Positions 9,443 through 18,179 of a stretch of 64,000 bases of DNA are shown here, one piece after another. The notes beneath the pieces were generated by a model, which had not been told where the DNA came from, searched no databases, and saw only the letters and a program-made list of their open reading frames with translations. Each line of letters opens with the position of its first letter. Positions within the stretch are counted from its first letter, which is position 1. The DNA comes from Peribacillus muralis (GTDB lineage Bacteria; Bacillota; Bacilli; Bacillales; DSM-1321): the NCBI RefSeq assembly GCF_001645685.2, contig NZ_CP017080.1, positions 4,331,051 through 4,395,050 on the forward strand, given 5' to 3'. The position numbers were made by a program, and so were the translations under genes.

Positions 9443-10678
9443 TTAATTTGCCAATTTCAGGCTTTCCAAATATTTTAAGCTCTCAGGATTTTTCACCATT
9501 TTTTCGGCTTGATCCGGATCAGCCTTCGTTCGATTCATTGCCTGAAGCTTATATGTCAGGACTCGTTTCACCGACTGATCAATCCGCTCCATAGGAACCT
9601 TCCCTGCTTTAACAGCTTCCAGTAAGCCTTCGTATACCTCAAGCTCATGGGCATATTCATGGCAAACCAGCAATATATCAGCTCCAGCAAGAATCGCTTC
9701 CTTCCCCATTTCTTCATAGGAAAAGTACTTGTTCACGGCCCCCATTTCCAAATCGTCGGTAATCACAAGTCCCCCATAGTTAAGCTTGCCTCGCAGCAGG
9801 TCTTCTATGATGACCTTGGAAAGGCTTGCTGGTTTTTGTTGATCATAAGCCGGATATTTGATGTGGGTCACCATCACGAAAAAGCTTTGATCATCCATTT
9901 CGCTTACGATTCTCTTGAACGGGTAAATATCCGAATTCTCGAGATCGAGCTGGTTTGCTTTCACGGAGGATGTATCGACATGCGGATCGACTTCGCTCCG
10001 TCCGTTACCTGGAAAGTGTTTCAACGCGCCCGTTACGGAAGCATCATTCAAGCCTTGAATCGTTTTCTTTCCGTACCGATAAACCTTTTCGGGATCTTCC
10101 CCCACTGAACGCTTGTCGGTCTTCGATAAATCAAGAACAGGAGCAAAATTTATATTGATTCCCATCGAACTCAGTTCTGTTCCATTCAGTTTTGCCACCT
10201 TATACATGTCTTCAGCAGATGCATGCTTCCCCAGATCCTGCTGTGCAGGAAGCGGCGATACGCTTTCCTTCATCCGGATGATTTCCCCGCCTTCCTGATC
10301 TACGGCCACCATGAGCGGAAGCGAAAGTGTACTTTGCTCAGCCGTTTGCTGAAGCGAATTGGATAACCTCGCTACTTGTTTTGGCGATTTCATATTGCGG
10401 TCAAAATAAATGACGCCGCCTATATGTTTTTTTTCGATGAGCTCGTTAATTTTACGGCTCGCTTTTGTTCCCTTGAAGCCAACCATCATCAGCTGACCGA
10501 CTTTTTCTTCAAGCGTCATGCTTTCGAGCATTTTTTCTAATTCTTCCTGATTTTCCGTAATGGCATCAACGCTTTTCGCTTTTTCGGTTTCGGAATGATC
10601 TTTTTTTTGAATGAACATGATTGCCATAAAGGATAGGAGCAAGACCAAAAGTGCCCCCATATATAGTTTCCCTTTCAT
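9443..10678 (-). CDS. nagZ: Family 3 glycoside hydrolase, NagZ-like
   Basis: Probable beta-N-acetylglucosaminidase acting on cell wall muropeptides, about 411 residues. One membrane anchor or signal segment (about residues 3-22) is followed by a linker and a single GH3 catalytic domain (about 45-385). Seen motifs: VGQLMMVGFKG, MVAVDQEGGEI, NFAPVLDL, the catalytic loop KHFPGNGRSEVDPHVDT and VITDDLEMGA, whose first Asp is the nucleophile. In most NagZ the loop reads KHFPGHG; here the first His is Asn while the later Asp-Pro-His is kept. Start is uncertain: ATG at 10678 is preferred over GTG at 10690. It lacks the second domain of B. subtilis NagZ. Single gene. Confidence 0.8.
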   Translation of the reverse strand: MKGKLYMGALLVLLLSFMAIMFIQKKDHSETEKAKSVDAITENQEELEKMLESMTLEEKVGQLMMVGFKGTKASRKINELIEKKHIGGVIYFDRNMKSPKQVARLSNSLQQTAEQSTLSLPLMVAVDQEGGEIIRMKESVSPLPAQQDLGKHASAEDMYKVAKLNGTELSSMGININFAPVLDLSKTDKRSVGEDPEKVYRYGKKTIQGLNDASVTGALKHFPGNGRSEVDPHVDTSSVKANQLDLENSDIYPFKRIVSEMDDQSFFVMVTHIKYPAYDQQKPASLSKVIIEDLLRGKLNYGGLVITDDLEMGAVNKYFSYEEMGKEAILAGADILLVCHEYAHELEVYEGLLEAVKAGKVPMERIDQSVKRVLTYKLQAMNRTKADPDQAEKMVKNPESLKYLESLKLAN

Positions 10679-10904
10679 GCCCTGCCCCACGAATGGCGGT
10701 CCACCATAACAAAGATCTTTCCTTCATTGCCTATACCATCCATTTGTCCAAAAACTCCTGTCTACATGATTGGATTTTGTCCATACTATTCTACAGCTTG
10801 TTCAAAAACGGACCATTCTATATCAAGCCGAGTTGTTTTTTTTGCATAAAGCTTTAGCGGCGTACCATACTATCTACATACACTCATGCAAAGGAGATGC
10901 ACCC

Positions 10905-11252
10905 ATGGACGGAATCTTGAAGAATGTAGCCGACACCTTCAGTCATGCAGTCAATTATGCAAAAGAAAAAATATCTGCCATTACTGGTTCGACCTCGGTT
11001 ACGATCGGGGAATTGAGCCAACACATCATCAGCGAGCCTGAAACGATACTAATCAAGAAAAACCTTTTAGGTATCCCTTTTTCTTTTTATCATTTGCAAA
11101 AAGAAGGCGTTACGTATTATCTGGAAATGATAAACTCGCGAATTTTACAGCTGGATGTTCAAGCACATGACCATACCATCGTATCTTATCGCTCATATCG
11201 TGATAAATCAGAGTTGCCCCCCGCAGTTAAATTCCCCAAATCCCTTTTATAG
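10905..11252 (+). CDS. Hypothetical protein, 115 residues
   Basis: I do not recognise this protein. It starts at ATG 10905 behind AAAGGAG; a longer frame upstream has no ribosome binding site. The N-terminal half looks helical (DTFSHAVNYAKEKISAITG) and the C-terminal half has alternating hydrophobic residues that suggest beta strands (PFSFYHLQKEGVTYYLEMIN). No signal peptide or membrane segment. It is a single gene with an intrinsic terminator. Confidence 0.65.
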   Translation: MDGILKNVADTFSHAVNYAKEKISAITGSTSVTIGELSQHIISEPETILIKKNLLGIPFSFYHLQKEGVTYYLEMINSRILQLDVQAHDHTIVSYRSYRDKSELPPAVKFPKSLL

Positions 11253-11261
11253 ATTTCCAAA

Positions 11262-11296
11262 TAAAAAAGCGGATACCACCAGGGCATCCGCTTTAC
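11262..11296 (+). terminator. Terminator of the 115-residue gene
   Basis: AAGCGGAT and ATCCGCTT arms around an 11-nt loop, just after the stop codon. Confidence 0.7.
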
Positions 11297-11336
11297 GTTT
11301 GTAAACACAAAGATTTATTGTCACGATCATATAATA

Positions 11337-11387
11337 AAAAAATGTAGACAAGCCTCATCTAAAATCAAGAGGCTGTCTACATTTTTA
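11337..11387 (-). terminator. Terminator of the TrmB-family gene
   Basis: AATGTAGACA and TGTCTACATT outer arms plus inner AGCCTC/GAGGCT give a long stem, followed on the minus strand by T7. Its outer stem is the same as that of the terminator at 394-433. Confidence 0.85.
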
Positions 11388-11433
11388 AAGCTGATCGCCA
11401 ACTCCCTTTTATACTTGCTTCTTGCTCTGTCCC

Positions 11434-12216
11434 CTAAAGCGAGAAAAAACGATTTCTTTCCCTTGATATCCAGTCCTCAGCTTCCGCTTCATCCTTTTTG
11501 ACCAGGCGGTTAACGAGGATATCATGCCAAATGTAATTTTCGAGAAAATTGATATGAATCGGGTCATCCGTGTAAAACGCCGTTTCCCTCGTTTCCGAAG
11601 CAGGGCCGTAAATCGTCTCCGTGCCATCAATGGATAAGATGAACCATTTGTTTTCGCCAATATTGTTCACATAACTCGTTTGACGATGAACATCTATGCC
11701 CGCTAATGGGCTTTCAACCTGAAAGACAATCCCTTTAAGGGTACAATGTCCAGCTGACTCTTTAAGTTCTGGCTCTAGTATTTCGTACATTTTGTCCCAT
11801 AAGGATACGACGATCCTTTTCTCCGCTTTTTGAATTAAAGTGCGGCAAAACGAAAGGATATGTTGTTCCCCTTTAAGCGTCATTACACGATTGTCGGATA
11901 CTGGCCCGATCTTCTCGAATTGCTTGAGTGTGTCGCTGATCGATTGATAAGTATTGTCCCACCTCGATCGGACGGATTCCAAGAACACGTCTACCGGCAG
12001 TGGCGAGTATTGAATCGAGTCATTGATTTCCTCTTTAATCACAACGCCTTCCTCCTGGAGCCCATTCAGAATTTCATATATCCTCGCCCTTGGTATGCCT
12101 GATTCCTTGCTTACTTGATAGGCGCTTGCTTGGCCCTGCCGAACTAAAGACACATAAGCCTTCGCTTCATATTGGCTGAATCCGAGAGACTGAAGTTTTT
12201 CAATGATATCTTGCAT
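11434..12216 (-). CDS. TrmB-family transcriptional regulator
   Basis: About 260 residues. The N-terminal winged helix (GFSQYEAKAYVSLVRQGQAS, then ESGIPRARIYEILNGLQEEG) is typical of TrmB regulators. The middle and C-terminal part (about 105-250) resembles the phospholipase D-like sensor domain of that family. I choose ATG at 12216 with GGGAGGT four nt upstream; ATG at 12228 would overlap it. It is divergent from a TSUP permease, and inverted repeats lie both at its own start and at the permease promoter, so control of both is likely. Many family members sense sugars; here a sulfur or organic anion substrate would fit the neighbour better. That is inference. Confidence 0.8.
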   Translation of the reverse strand: MQDIIEKLQSLGFSQYEAKAYVSLVRQGQASAYQVSKESGIPRARIYEILNGLQEEGVVIKEEINDSIQYSPLPVDVFLESVRSRWDNTYQSISDTLKQFEKIGPVSDNRVMTLKGEQHILSFCRTLIQKAEKRIVVSLWDKMYEILEPELKESAGHCTLKGIVFQVESPLAGIDVHRQTSYVNNIGENKWFILSIDGTETIYGPASETRETAFYTDDPIHINFLENYIWHDILVNRLVKKDEAEAEDWISRERNRFFSL

Positions 12217-12226
12217 AGTACCTCCC

Positions 12227-12244
12227 ATAACTGTAGTGAGTTAT
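12227..12244. promoter_or_regulatory. Inverted repeat at the TrmB gene start
   Basis: ATAACT-GTAGTG-AGTTAT is a perfect 6-bp inverted repeat with a 6-bp centre, immediately upstream of the ribosome binding site of the regulator. It could serve autoregulation. Confidence 0.4.
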
Positions 12245-12337
12245 ATCTATCATACCAAATCTTATTTTGAATGCTATTCGATTTCAAAAGTGATGCAAGC
12301 ATACGGGTTCATTTTCTTATTTACACGCGATGTTTTT

Positions 12338-12369
12338 TTAGTTACTATCTAAATAGTGACTAATATAAT
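12338..12369 (+). promoter_or_regulatory. Operator and promoter of the TSUP permease
   Basis: TTAGTTACTAT and ATAGTGACTAA (12338-12348 and 12353-12363) form an 11-bp inverted repeat with one mismatch around CTAA. It is followed at once by TATAAT (12364-12369), so a bound protein would cover the -35 and spacer. The divergent TrmB-family protein is the obvious candidate. Confidence 0.6.
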
Positions 12370-12438
12370 ACATTGGGTTAAGGACAGCTTAAAAGCATGT
12401 GATTCATTCTTAATGCCATTGATACGGAGGCTTCTTCG

Positions 12439-13209
12439 ATGGAAGATATACAAATTTCCACACTTTTACTGCTCGTATTTTTCGGTTTTCTTGCAGCATT
12501 CATTGATTCTGTAGTTGGTGGCGGTGGCCTGATTTCCATACCGGCATTATTATTTTCAGGACTCTCCCCTTCTGCTGCGATTGCAACGAATAAGTTAGCC
12601 AGCTCCATGGGGTCTTTAACGAGCACCATTGCCTTCATTCGTTCAGGCAAGGTCGATTTCCGATTGGTTTCCAAGCTTTTTCCCCTTATTTTCACGGGTT
12701 CCCTTCTAGGCGCATGGGTCGTGAATTTTGTGTCATCGGAATTGTTGAAACCGCTGATATTGGTTCTTTTGGTCGCAATCGCGATTTATACCTTTATAAA
12801 AAAGGACTGGGGACAAAAATCGACCTACTCTAAGCTCACGCTGCAAAAGGCAGCATTATTCGCCGTCGCGATATTCGTCATTGGCTTCTATGATGGGTTT
12901 TTAGGGGCTGGGACGGGATCTTTCATTTTATTTGCCTTTTTAATGATCGGCTTCGATTTCCTGCATTCAGCCGGAAACGCAAAATTTTTAAACTTCGGCA
13001 GTAATTTGGCGGCATTGATCATGTTCATATTTTTGGATACCGTCAACTTTTCATATGGAATACCGATGGGCATCTCCATGATCGCAGGCGCATTGGCAGG
13101 CTCTAAATTCGCCCTCAAGAAAGGTGTGGCCTACGTAAGAGTGTTATTTATCGCCGTTACCGTCATCTTGATCATAAAAAATATAGTCGATTACTTAATG
13201 GGGCGTTAA
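12439..13209 (+). CDS. TSUP (TauE/SafE) family permease
   Basis: Membrane protein of 256 residues with about eight hydrophobic segments in two homologous halves. The half-motifs FLAAFIDSVVGGGGLISIPAL (start of helix 1) and the matching FYDGFLGAGTGSFILFAFL in the second half identify the TauE/SafE (TSUP) family, which exports or imports sulfite, sulfoacetate, taurine-derived or other small organic anions. Start ATG 12439 with CGGAGG 8 nt upstream. Single gene, divergent from a TrmB-family regulator with a strong palindrome on its promoter. Confidence 0.85.
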   Translation: MEDIQISTLLLLVFFGFLAAFIDSVVGGGGLISIPALLFSGLSPSAAIATNKLASSMGSLTSTIAFIRSGKVDFRLVSKLFPLIFTGSLLGAWVVNFVSSELLKPLILVLLVAIAIYTFIKKDWGQKSTYSKLTLQKAALFAVAIFVIGFYDGFLGAGTGSFILFAFLMIGFDFLHSAGNAKFLNFGSNLAALIMFIFLDTVNFSYGIPMGISMIAGALAGSKFALKKGVAYVRVLFIAVTVILIIKNIVDYLMGR

Positions 13210-13322
13210 TGGAAAAGTAAACATTAGGAAAAAACAAAATTGGAAAATCCACCCGCACATTGTGACATATAGGAATTATTTGGGTATATGATAGTAAAGA
13301 ATGTGTGGAAAGGTGTGATTGG

Positions 13323-14261
13323 ATGACTGATAAGTGGAATGGCGAAGAAATGGCGGATGTCTCGAAGCAAACGATTGTAATCACTGGGGCAAATAGCGGA
13401 CTTGGCTTCGAAACGGCTTTTGCCCTAGCGGGTAAGGGGGCAGAAATCATCCTTGCAGTCCGGAATGCTTCCAAAGGAGAAAAAGCGGTCGATAGAATTT
13501 TTTCGGTATATCCTAACGCGAACATACGGGTCATGCAGCTGGATTTAAGCGATCTTAGCAGCATTCGGCATTTTGCTGACTCCTATAAGGAGAACTATGA
13601 CTCGTTATCCGTTCTTATCAATAATGCAGGCGTGATGATCCCGCCTTACAGCAAAACGAAGGATGGCTTCGAGCTGCAATTCGGAATCAATCATCTCGGT
13701 CATTTCGCTTTGACAGGACTCCTCCTCCCGCGAATACTAGCTACGCCTGATTCACGGGTAGTCACATTGAGCAGCCTGGCCGCCATCAATGGATTCATCG
13801 ACTTTGAAAATCTAAACGGGGCAAACGGCTATAAACCAATGAAGTACTACGGCCAGAGCAAGCTCGCCAACCTCCTATTCGCCCGCGAGCTCCAGAACAA
13901 ATTTAGCAAGCATGGCGCAAGTGCGATTAGCGTAGCGTGTCATCCGGGACTTTCCCATACGAACCTCATGTCACGCGGATCCGGAAAACCGATCAATCGA
14001 TTTGTCCATTATCTCTCGAAATCCCTAACCCAGCCGGCAAGCATGGGCGCACTTCCCACCTTGTTTGCGGCAACGGAGCCTTCATTAACCGGGGGCGAAT
14101 ATATTGGGCCCGATGGAAAGAAAAACAGGAAGGGCTTCCCTAAGAAAGACGATATCATCAATACTCTATATAATGAGGAAACGTCGAAAAGATTATGGGA
14201 CCTATCGGAAGCCATGACAGAGGTCAACTATCGTTTCACTGAGAGCGTTACGCCGAAATGA
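13323..14261 (+). CDS. Short-chain dehydrogenase/reductase
   Basis: Classical SDR, about 312 residues, closest in style to retinol dehydrogenase-like SDRs. The nucleotide-binding TGANSGLG motif lies near residue 20, NNAGVM near 100, the catalytic Ser in LSSLAA near 155 and the YxxxK motif (YGQSKLAN) near 180. An Arg after the second strand (AVRNASKGEKA) suggests NADP(H). The C-terminal extension after the core is common in this subgroup. ATG at 13323 has AAAGGTG upstream; a TTG 18 nt earlier is the alternative. The substrate cannot be told. Ends at a bidirectional terminator shared with ppiB. Confidence 0.85.
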   Translation: MTDKWNGEEMADVSKQTIVITGANSGLGFETAFALAGKGAEIILAVRNASKGEKAVDRIFSVYPNANIRVMQLDLSDLSSIRHFADSYKENYDSLSVLINNAGVMIPPYSKTKDGFELQFGINHLGHFALTGLLLPRILATPDSRVVTLSSLAAINGFIDFENLNGANGYKPMKYYGQSKLANLLFARELQNKFSKHGASAISVACHPGLSHTNLMSRGSGKPINRFVHYLSKSLTQPASMGALPTLFAATEPSLTGGEYIGPDGKKNRKGFPKKDDIINTLYNEETSKRLWDLSEAMTEVNYRFTESVTPK

Positions 14262-14271
14262 CTCTCACAAA

Positions 14272-14308
14272 AAAGAAGGAGGGAGCAATATGCTCCCTCT
14301 TTTCACTG
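14272..14308. terminator. Bidirectional terminator
   Basis: AAGGAGGGAGCAATATGCTC with its complement forms a tight stem (GAGGGAGC/GCTCCCTC) with A-run before and T-run after, between convergent SDR and ppiB genes. Confidence 0.8.
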
Positions 14309-14311
14309 CAA

Positions 14312-14752
14312 TCATTCAGCGTCAAACACTTCGACTTTTTCCATTTTGTCACCATTTTTCATGGCTTTAGCCGTTTCAAGACCGGAAGTCACTTTACCGA
14401 ATACTGTGTGAACACCGTTAAGATGTGGTTGTGGTTCATGCACGATGAAGAATTGGCTTGAGCCAGTGTCTTTTCCGGCATGTGCCATCGATAAGCTGCC
14501 CGCTTCATGCTTGTGAGGGTTTCCAGCTGTTTCACATTTGATTTGAGTGCCGCTTCCGCCTGCACCAGTACCTGTTGGATCTCCGCCTTGGCTTACGAAA
14601 CCAGGGATTACACGGTGAAAGACAACGCCATTGTAAAATCCTGTGTTGGCCAGGTTTTCAAAGTTCGCAACTGTGTTTGGCGCTTCGTTCGGGAAAAGAT
14701 CGAATTCAATCTTTTCTCCATTTCCCATTAGTATGTATCCTTTTTTAGCCAT
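14312..14752 (-). CDS. ppiB: Peptidyl-prolyl cis-trans isomerase B (cyclophilin)
   Basis: Cytoplasmic cyclophilin of 146 residues. [19 protein letters not shown] (with the catalytic Arg), [20 protein letters not shown] and [11 protein letters not shown] are the standard active-site segments. The Trp that confers cyclosporin sensitivity in human cyclophilin is His ([13 protein letters not shown]), as in many bacterial forms. Start ATG 14752 with AAAGGAG 8-9 nt upstream; the longer frame upstream has no ribosome binding site. Single gene. Confidence 0.95.
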   Translation of the reverse strand: MAKKGYILMGNGEKIEFDLFPNEAPNTVANFENLANTGFYNGVVFHRVIPGFVSQGGDPTGTGAGGSGTQIKCETAGNPHKHEAGSLSMAHAGKDTGSSQFFIVHEPQPHLNGVHTVFGKVTSGLETAKAMKNGDKMEKVEVFDAE

Positions 14753-14913
14753 GTAAAACATCTCCTTTAATATGAACTGAATCAATTCTAATAGTACCAT
14801 TTTTCGAACAAGAATGAAAAGCAGGCGCTACTTATTTTGAACTGTCTCATTATACATATCGATGTTATTTCTTTTATAATGAGGAAGATTGATGATAAAA
14901 GGGGGAACGAACC

Positions 14914-15906
14914 ATGACAGAACGATTCGAAGCATTAGTCGTAAACAAGCAAGGAGATCAGTTCACCGTTAACATCCAGCAACTATCACTTGATGACCTG
15001 CCTCAAGGCGAAGTGCTCATCCGTGTCCATTATTCTGGGGTGAACTATAAAGACAGCCTTGCCAGCATTCCGAATGGAAATATCGTCAGCACGTATCCGA
15101 TCAGTCCAGGAATCGACATGGCAGGGGTCGTCGTTTCATCCGAGGATTCCCGATTCCAGGAAGGGGACGAGGTCATTGCCACCTCCTATGGGATTGGCGT
15201 TTCCCAATCAGGCGGCTATAGCCAATATGCCCGTGTTCCTGCGGATTGGATCGTTCCGCTTCCTGATGGACTATCAATGAAAGAGGCCATGATCATCGGA
15301 ACCGCTGGTTTCACTGCAGCCTTATCGGTTCTGCGCCTGGAAGAAAATAACCTTGCCCCCGATCAAGGCAGCGTGCTTGTTACCGGTGCGACTGGGGGAG
15401 TCGGCAGCTTTGCCGTCTCGATCCTTTCCAAGCTTGGGTATTCGGTGGAAGCGAGTACAGGAAAAGAATCGGAGCATGGATATCTGAAGGAAATCGGGGC
15501 GGCGACGATTGTATCTCGCCAAGAGGTTTACGATGGCAAGCTGCGCCCACTTGGCAAACAAAAGTGGAGCGGTGCAGTAGATCCCGTCGGCGGTGAACCG
15601 CTCGCATCCGTCCTTAGCCAAATCAAGTATGGCGGATCCGTAGCGATCAGCGGATTGACGGCTGGCACCAACCTGCCCGCCACTGTCTTTCCTTTCATCC
15701 TAAGGGGTGTAAATTTACTAGGGATCGATTCGGTCAATTGCCCGATGGAAACAAGATTGAAAGTTTGGCATCGACTAGCAACCGACTTTAAATTTGGTCA
15801 TCTGGAACAGCTCATCCAACAAGAAATTTCCCTTAAAGAATTGCCTGACGTTCTCCCGACCCTATTAAAAGGGGAAGCAAGAGGCAGAACGATCGTAAAG
15901 CTATAA
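14914..15906 (+). CDS. yhfP: YhdH/YhfP family quinone oxidoreductase (MDR)
   Basis: Zinc-free medium-chain reductase of 330 residues that matches B. subtilis YhfP along its length from memory. The N-terminal GroES-like domain (HYSGVNYKDSLA, PISPGIDMAGVV) is followed by the Rossmann domain with VTGATGGVGSFAVSIL around residue 155 and the conserved WSGAVDPVGGEPLASVL. No zinc-binding cysteines. Relatives include acrylyl-CoA reductase AcuI, so reduction of an enoyl-type or quinone substrate with NADPH is likely. ATG 14914 with AAAGGGGGAA upstream. Single gene with a terminator. Confidence 0.9.
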   Translation: MTERFEALVVNKQGDQFTVNIQQLSLDDLPQGEVLIRVHYSGVNYKDSLASIPNGNIVSTYPISPGIDMAGVVVSSEDSRFQEGDEVIATSYGIGVSQSGGYSQYARVPADWIVPLPDGLSMKEAMIIGTAGFTAALSVLRLEENNLAPDQGSVLVTGATGGVGSFAVSILSKLGYSVEASTGKESEHGYLKEIGAATIVSRQEVYDGKLRPLGKQKWSGAVDPVGGEPLASVLSQIKYGGSVAISGLTAGTNLPATVFPFILRGVNLLGIDSVNCPMETRLKVWHRLATDFKFGHLEQLIQQEISLKELPDVLPTLLKGEARGRTIVKL

Positions 15907-15907
15907 T

Positions 15908-15946
15908 CCAAAAAGTGACGCGGGTCAGCCCCTCGTCACTTTTCAC
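15908..15946 (+). terminator. Terminator of yhfP
   Basis: AAAAAGTGACG and CGTCACTTTT arms around a 13-nt loop. Confidence 0.8.
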
Positions 15947-16002
15947 TATGAATGGACAAGGATAGACTGGTACTCCCTTTTCCTCCATGCACAACTTTTC
16001 CG

Positions 16003-16362
16003 TGTTTGGACGAATTATTGGCAGGTTTGGCCGGATTATCCGCTTGTTTGGACGGATTATCGTGTGTTTGGACGGATTATTCACGGGTTCGGACGGATTA
16101 TCCACTCGTTCGGTCGAATTATCGCGCGTTCGGACGGATTATCCACTCGTTTGGTCGAATTATCGCGCGTTCGGACGAATTATCCACTCGTTCGGTCGAA
16201 TTATCGCGCGTTCGGACGAATTATCCACTCGTTTGGTCGAATTTTCGCGCGTTTGGTCGAATTATCACGCGTTCGGACGCATTATTCACGGGTTAGGCCG
16301 AATTTTTCGCGCGTTCGGACGAATTATCCACGCGTTCAGACGATTTTTCGCGCGTTCGCACG
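16003..16362. repeat. Intergenic tandem array, 41-nt period
   Basis: About eight to nine copies of a 41-nt unit made of half-units TTCGGACGGATTATCCACTCG-like (21 nt; written here in part) and TTCGGTCGAATTATCGCGCG (20 nt). Copies of ATCGCGCG start at 16121, 16162 and 16203, giving the 41-nt step. Since 41 is not a multiple of three, the three plus frames show the same peptides in rotation, and these frames are not genes. The array fills the gap between the convergent yhfP and cwlJ genes, together with the yhfP terminator. Confidence 0.9.
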
Positions 16363-16483
16363 AAATCCGGTCACTATCCTGCTGTACATGAAGATTTGCG
16401 GCCTATTGACAAGGCTGATTTGCATTATCTTATGCAGAGAAATCCACAAAAAGGCCAAACCTCCATAAGGTTCAGCCACATCT

Positions 16484-16912
16484 TTAAAAGGTATTATAAA
16501 TATTTTCACATTCCGCACCTGTTGGTTCATAAAAGCAATGAAGCTTAAAGCGGCCAACCAGAGGCTGATTATACCAGGTTGGCGGGCAATCTCCTTCTGG
16601 CCTGAAATACCAGAGGCTAAACTTCGAAGGCCATAGCCTTTCGCCACTTACACTTCTTCGTGCGAGCCTTTTTTCCCTATCCCGTGCCCGCTGATAAAAG
16701 TATCCCTTCTGCACGGCCTCAAATGCATGCTCCTGGTAAATCATTTCCGGTATCGTTCTCAGTCCTTTGAAATCGGAGCAATTCGACCTAATCCGGTTAA
16801 CCCCGACGTTCCCGATCATCAACATGCCTTGATCGCCTTCGCCCTCACCTTCAGCTCTAAGCAATCTTGCCAGCAGAGCAATGTCGGCATCAGTGTGCTT
16901 AACGACGGTCAT
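16484..16912 (-). CDS. cwlJ: Spore cortex-lytic protein CwlJ
   Basis: A 142-residue hydrolase, the same length as B. subtilis CwlJ and near-identical in pattern. It consists of one SleB-type domain: LLRAEGEGEGDQGMLMIGNV holds the conserved Glu, followed by NCSDFKGLRTIPEMIYQ, FSLWYFRPEGDCPPTWYNQP and an HCFYEPTG...CENIYNTF ending. It acts in the spore coat to degrade cortex peptidoglycan during germination, especially with Ca-dipicolinate. GerQ, its usual partner, is not next to it. Start ATG 16912 behind GGAGGTGATTGG. It should be expressed in the mother cell. Confidence 0.95.
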   Translation of the reverse strand: MTVVKHTDADIALLARLLRAEGEGEGDQGMLMIGNVGVNRIRSNCSDFKGLRTIPEMIYQEHAFEAVQKGYFYQRARDREKRLARRSVSGERLWPSKFSLWYFRPEGDCPPTWYNQPLVGRFKLHCFYEPTGAECENIYNTF

Positions 16913-17033
16913 CCAATCACCTCCACTTATTTATCCTATGCCCAAGAGATGGAAAGATGCTCCGATTTTAATAAAACCTTCATATGCCGTACATGTCCTA
17001 TCAACAATTCAACTCTATACTTAAGAAAGGCTG

Positions 17034-17081
17034 GATAGCACGCGTGGCTATCATGGTATTTGGCGTAGGCGGGGCCGATAC
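17034..17081. ncRNA. Two-hairpin structured repeat, copy A
   Basis: A 48-nt element with hairpin 1 (GATAGC, loop ACGCGTG, GCTATC) and, three nt later, hairpin 2 (GTATTTGGC, 9-nt loop GTAGGCGGG, GCCGATAC). A second copy of equal length lies at 25944-25991. Differences in the stems are compensatory, which argues for selected structure. On the minus strand the same DNA encodes IGPAYAKYHDSHACYP in a 101-codon frame without a ribosome binding site, so a peptide origin cannot be fully excluded. It lies in the 346-bp gap upstream of cwlJ, in which nothing else is seen except the terminator at 17219. Confidence 0.5.
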
Positions 17082-17218
17082 TTCTCCACAAAAAAACGGT
17101 ACGTAGTGATGCCGTCCCAGACTGTAAACAAACTCGATCATGATGGAGGTTGTTTATCGTTTTTTTTGTTTGTACCCGATTATCCAGGGGCTTTACTCCC
17201 CCCCTCTCAGAACAACAA

Positions 17219-17252
17219 AAAAAGTTCCGGAATGAGACCATCCCGAAACTCT
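17219..17252 (-). terminator. Terminator of the DUF1292 gene
   Basis: On the minus strand AGTTTCGGGATG pairs with CATTCCGGAACT, followed by T7. Confidence 0.75.
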
Positions 17253-17258
17253 TGTCCG

Positions 17259-17528
17259 TTATTCCTTCGCTTCAAAAGCAGCTTCAAACGCCAAAGATAC
17301 CTTTTCGAATTCTTCGTCCGATTGGATATCGAGCAATTCTCCTTCTCCCTCGACCCGGAAAAAGAAAATATCGATGTCTTCCTCTGTATCTTCTTCAATA
17401 TCTTCAAGCAAACCTACTGCCACATATTCCGTTCCTTCTACATCCAATGAGCCTAATACCTCAACTTCATGAGCCTCATCATTGTCATCAGTTAACGTGA
17501 AAACCTCACTTTCACGAATGTTACCCAT
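17259..17528 (-). CDS. DUF1292 (YrzB-like) protein
   Basis: Acidic 89-residue protein. EVFTLTDDNDEAHEVEVLGS, then EYVAVGLLED and IDIFFFRVEGEGE..LLDI with a C-terminal helix DEEFEKVSLAFE form the DUF1292 pattern of YrzB-type proteins. Function unknown. In B. subtilis yrzB sits next to yrrK and yrzL; those genes are not here, so this may be a paralogue. It has its own ribosome binding site (GGAGAGG) and terminator. Confidence 0.8.
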   Translation of the reverse strand: MGNIRESEVFTLTDDNDEAHEVEVLGSLDVEGTEYVAVGLLEDIEEDTEEDIDIFFFRVEGEGELLDIQSDEEFEKVSLAFEAAFEAKE

Positions 17529-17766
17529 ACTATCTCTCCTCTCCTATCCATTCATAATGGAGTTGTGACAATAGTATATCGACTATTCCGCTCGGAAACA
17601 AACTTTTGCCCTGAAAAAAAGGAAATTTCTTTTTCTTATAATTGTCGCATATTCTCCCTGAAATTCCAGGAATGGTGATTTTTCAAAAAAATATTTACAT
17701 ACAGTTAAAAAAGCCCATTATATTCCGAATCATATTATAGAAAAAATGAAGGAGGAGGATGTTTTC

Positions 17767-18153
17767 TTGGCCGCAAAAAGAGTCGATCATATAGGAATTG
17801 TCGTAAGAGATCTTGAAAACTCCATCGCTTTTTATCAGGAAGTGCTGGATTTAAAATTAAAGGCGCGTGTCCCTCACACTAACGGGGTCATCCAGCTGGC
17901 TTTTCTAGGCTACGAGGAGTCAGAAGAAACGGAAATCGAATTGATTCAAGGGTATAGCGACACATTGCCATCTGAAGCAACGATCCACCATTTTGCCATT
18001 ACCGTCGATGATATCGAAAAAGAATATGAGCGAATCAAAAACTTCGATAACATCGAGCTGATCGACGAGGAAATCATCACCCTTCCAAATGGCTACCGCT
18101 ATTTCTACATATACGGACCGGAAAAAGAATGGATTGAATTTTTCCAAAGATAG
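17767..18153 (+). CDS. VOC-family protein, methylmalonyl-CoA epimerase-like
   Basis: Vicinal oxygen chelate protein of about 129 residues made of two beta-alpha-beta-beta-beta modules. VDHIGIVVRDLENSIAFYQE supplies the first metal-binding His, ELIQGYS the Glu of the first module, IHHFAITVDDIEKEYERIKN the His of the second, and EWIEFFQ the last Glu, so a metal site can form. Resembles methylmalonyl-CoA epimerase and glyoxalase-type proteins; no mutase gene is nearby. I choose TTG at 17767, since GGAGGAGG lies 8 nt before it and inside the frame opened by ATG 17746. Confidence 0.8.
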   Translation: MAAKRVDHIGIVVRDLENSIAFYQEVLDLKLKARVPHTNGVIQLAFLGYEESEETEIELIQGYSDTLPSEATIHHFAITVDDIEKEYERIKNFDNIELIDEEIITLPNGYRYFYIYGPEKEWIEFFQR

Positions 18154-18179
18154 TCCCCCATCTTTTTTTCTTGCTTTGC

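Noticed and set aside
13937..14143. 68-codon plus frame inside the SDR gene
   Set aside because: Out-of-frame shadow of the SDR coding sequence.
15952..16468. Three overlapping plus-strand frames with FGRIIHS-type repeats
   Set aside because: A 41-nt period makes each frame show the same peptides in turn; no start signal.
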